Assembly (NCBI RefSeq): GCF_030915485.1
Contig: NZ_CP133266.1
Span: 3,104,001 to 3,168,000, forward strand
Direction: 5' to 3'
From: Neobacillus sp. PS3-40
Lineage (GTDB): Bacteria; Bacillota; Bacilli; Bacillales; Cytobacillaceae
Length of the DNA: 64,000 bases
Every line of letters begins with the position of its first letter. The stretch's first letter is position 1. Both the position numbers and the translations under genes were made by a program. Shown in pieces: positions 61,933-64,000 of this stretch. The notes below the pieces were generated by a model, which had not been told where the DNA came from, made no database searches, and saw only the letters and a program-made list of their open reading frames with translations.

Positions 61933-62277
61933 ATGAAACTTGAAGTATTTGATCCTGCCATGTGCTGTCCGACAGGTGTCTGTGGACCATCCGTTGATCC
62001 AGAATTAGCAAGGGTGGCGTCCGCTTTCTTTTTACTTAAAGGAAAAGGGTATTCGATTACCCGTTACAATTTGGGCAATGAACCACAAGCATTTATCACC
62101 AATACAAAGGTGAATCATCTTTTAAATGAAAAAGGTCCCAATGTATTGCCACTAGTTCTTTTGGATGGAGAAGTGGTGAGAGAAAGCTCTTATCCGACAA
62201 ATGAAGAATTAGCCCAATGGTTTCTAATTGATGCGAAGGAATTAGAAACAAAAAAATCAACGAATCTGCTTTTATAG
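61933..62277 (+). CDS. arsD: Arsenical resistance metallochaperone ArsD
   Basis: ArsD delivers arsenite to the ArsA ATPase. The 114-aa thioredoxin-like protein starts KLEVFDPAMCCPTGVCGPSV, carrying the As(III)-binding C11-C12 and C17, and continues with a VLPLVLLDGEVV strand. The Cys pairs at residues 112/113 and 119/120 of some ArsD proteins are missing here, which is common. AAAGGAGATGG precedes the ATG. arsA follows after 12 bp. Confidence 0.93.
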   Translation: MKLEVFDPAMCCPTGVCGPSVDPELARVASAFFLLKGKGYSITRYNLGNEPQAFITNTKVNHLLNEKGPNVLPLVLLDGEVVRESSYPTNEELAQWFLIDAKELETKKSTNLLL

Positions 62278-62289
62278 GAGATGCAGGAA

Positions 62290-64000
62290 ATGTTTCCATT
62301 TTTTCAACCTGAAAATCAGATATTGACTCCCTTTCTATTTTTTACGGGAAAAGGAGGTGTAGGGAAAACCACTTCTGCGAGTGCAGTAGCTGTGCATTTA
62401 GCTAATAAAGGGAAACTGGTCCTGATTGTTTCGACTGACCCTGCATCCAATTTACAAGATGTATTTGAAACGAACATTTCTAATGAAATTTGCCCCATTC
62501 CAAATGTGAAGGGACTATTTGCGTGTAACTTAGATCCAGAAGAAGCAGCAAGAGCATACCGCGAAAAAGTAGTGGGGCCATATAAAGGGAAGCTCCCTGA
62601 CAGTGTGCTTCAAACAATGGAAGAACAACTTTCCGGTGCTTGTACAGTTGAGATCGCTGCTTTTGATGAATTTACCAATCTACTTACGAATCCAATGGTT
62701 CAAAATAAGTATGATCATATTATTTTTGATACGGCTCCAACCGGTCATACCCTTAGGCTTCTACAGCTACCGACTGCGTGGACTGACTTTTTAAATGAAA
62801 GTACACATGGAGCTAGCTGCCTCGGTCCTTTGTCTGGTTTAAGAGAAAAGAAGGATGCGTATGCAAAAGCGGTTGAGGCTTTATCTGATCAAGAGAAGAC
62901 GACTTTGGTGTTGGTGGCACGGCCTGATGAAAATTCGCTATTAGAGGCGGAAAGAGCCGCATGCGAACTCTTTGACATCGGAATGATTCATCGAATCCTT
63001 TTAGTGAATGGAGTATTGCAATGTCATGTTGAAGGTGACGATGTATCAGAAGCTTTTTATCATAAACAAAGGAAAGCTCTTTTACAACTTCCAATAGGAT
63101 TAAAGGATATTCCTGTTTACGAAATTCCACTTGTCACATTTTCGTTAGCCGGAACAGATGCCTTAAGTGTATTATTTCAAGACAAGGAAATGGAGCAACA
63201 ACTAGTGTCAGGAACAGAAGAGATCTCACTTCCTCCGTTCACTGAATTAGTTGAAGACCTAGAGCTACGAGGTATTAAGGTTATCTTTACAATGGGAAAA
63301 GGCGGTGTCGGTAAAACGACGATTGCTTCGGCTATTGCTATGGGGTTATCTGAAAAAGGGCATCAAGTACACTTAACCACGACTGATCCAGCTGCACATT
63401 TAAGTTATTATTTTGGGGTTGAAAAAAGTCATAAAAATTTGACCATTAGTAGAATTGATCCAAAAGTAGAAGTAGAAAAATATCGGAGTGAGGTTTTAAG
63501 TAAGGTCTCAGAGAATTTGGATGAGGATGCTATTGCTTTTATTAAAGAAGATCTAGAGTCCCCTTGTACTGAGGAAATTGCAATTTTTCAAGCATTTGCC
63601 AATGTGGTTGGCAGGTCAAAAGATGAAATTGTCGTAATTGATACGGCTCCAACAGGGCATACGTTGCTATTACTTGATGCTGCACACTCCTACCATAAGG
63701 AGTTAGAACGTTCAACGGGTGAAATTAGTGATAATGTAAAAGAGCTATTGCCGCGATTGCGTAATCAAAATGAAACGGAAATAGTGATTGCTACACTTCC
63801 AGAAGCAACGCCGGTATTAGAAGCAGAAAGACTTCAAAAGGATCTTGGGCGTGCGGGAATTATTCCACACTGGTGGGTTATTAATCAAAGCTTTTATGCA
63901 ACGCACACACTTGACCCTGTTCTTAGGGGCAGGGCACAGGCAGAGGAAAATTGGATTCAAAAGGTACAAAATGAATTATCGGATAGAATCGCTGTTATTC
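62290..64000 (+). CDS. arsA: Arsenite-activated ATPase ArsA (3' end outside window)
   Basis: The ATPase powers arsenite export. The frame is open to the window end (~570 codons), including both homologous halves: Walker A TGKGGVGKTT near residue 18, DTAPTGHTLRLL, then a second Walker A GKGGVGKTTIAS near residue 337 and a second DTAPTGHTLLLL. ATG 62290 gives MFPFFQPENQ; an in-frame ATG at 62281 abuts the GGAG and is less likely. ArsA normally energises an ArsB-type pump; with Acr3 and ArsD it forms the known arsRDA-acr3-arsC type of locus. Confidence 0.93.
   Translation, partial: MFPFFQPENQILTPFLFFTGKGGVGKTTSASAVAVHLANKGKLVLIVSTDPASNLQDVFETNISNEICPIPNVKGLFACNLDPEEAARAYREKVVGPYKGKLPDSVLQTMEEQLSGACTVEIAAFDEFTNLLTNPMVQNKYDHIIFDTAPTGHTLRLLQLPTAWTDFLNESTHGASCLGPLSGLREKKDAYAKAVEALSDQEKTTLVLVARPDENSLLEAERAACELFDIGMIHRILLVNGVLQCHVEGDDVSEAFYHKQRKALLQLPIGLKDIPVYEIPLVTFSLAGTDALSVLFQDKEMEQQLVSGTEEISLPPFTELVEDLELRGIKVIFTMGKGGVGKTTIASAIAMGLSEKGHQVHLTTTDPAAHLSYYFGVEKSHKNLTISRIDPKVEVEKYRSEVLSKVSENLDEDAIAFIKEDLESPCTEEIAIFQAFANVVGRSKDEIVVIDTAPTGHTLLLLDAAHSYHKELERSTGEISDNVKELLPRLRNQNETEIVIATLPEATPVLEAERLQKDLGRAGIIPHWWVINQSFYATHTLDPVLRGRAQAEENWIQKVQNELSDRIAVI

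Noticed and set aside
61676-61933. 85-aa protein encoded by the minisatellite
   Set aside because: The sequence is only the low-complexity translation of the 20-bp repeat, has no ribosome site and no non-repeat domain; kept as a remark in the repeat finding.

Overview
The window comes from a low-GC, endospore-forming Bacillaceae chromosome (Bacillus/Neobacillus-like; the genus cannot be fixed from sequence alone). Supporting signs are strong AGGAGG-type ribosome binding sites with frequent TTG/GTG starts, CcpA (cre) sites, a SpoVR gene, a DUF3231 spore-type protein, and YhcU, PgcA and YhdB homologues in an order that recalls the yhc-yhd part of the B. subtilis chromosome. No rRNA, intact tRNA or CRISPR array was seen.

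Layout. (1) 1-8.9 kb is an accessory region. It holds the 3' end of a DNA methyltransferase gene facing a three-gene operon: an unknown 267-aa protein, a McrB-like AAA+ NTPase and a McrC-like DUF2357 PD-(D/E)XK nuclease. An intact IS3-family element sits exactly in the loop of the terminator the two sides share. Beyond lie an excisionase-like relic, an orphan PD-(D/E)XK protein, a tyrosine-integrase relic and a tRNA-3'-end-like remnant. (2) 8.9-15 kb: a phosphoglycerate mutase gene between two ~150-bp direct repeats, a GTP cyclohydrolase II/RibD/HAD cluster and an alpha-galactosidase. (3) 15.2-24.5 kb: a six-heme cytochrome, then a sugar-acid regulon (KguE-, KguK- and KguT-like genes, KDPG aldolase, LacI-type regulator) whose paired operator and cre site recur in front of hexulose-phosphate synthase/isomerase genes; an RpiR regulator follows. 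(4) 24.5-46 kb: a non-coding inverted-repeat element, a GGDEF/EAL protein, an ArsB/NhaD permease, a four-subunit 2-oxoacid:ferredoxin oxidoreductase with its own P-loop NTPase, an MMPL pump, the deoR/deoC/xapX/cdd region, mpg, proC, a second inverted-repeat element, a YitT-like protein, a POT transporter, a ferritin-like protein and Pit/DUF47. (5) 46-59 kb: ordinary Bacillus core genes with an IS1182-family element between pgcA and yhdB. (6) 59-64 kb: an arsenic locus with two ArsR regulators, Acr3, ArsC, a 20-bp minisatellite, ArsD and ArsA (cut by the window end).

Most worth following up: the methyltransferase + McrBC-like locus with its unassigned first gene (possibly a LlaJI-like restriction-modification design); a ~100-nt dispersed structured element that usually starts at a terminator U-tract and itself ends in a terminator-like hairpin; the shared operator joining a 2-ketogluconate/KDG operon to a RuMP pair; and the direct repeats around gpmA.
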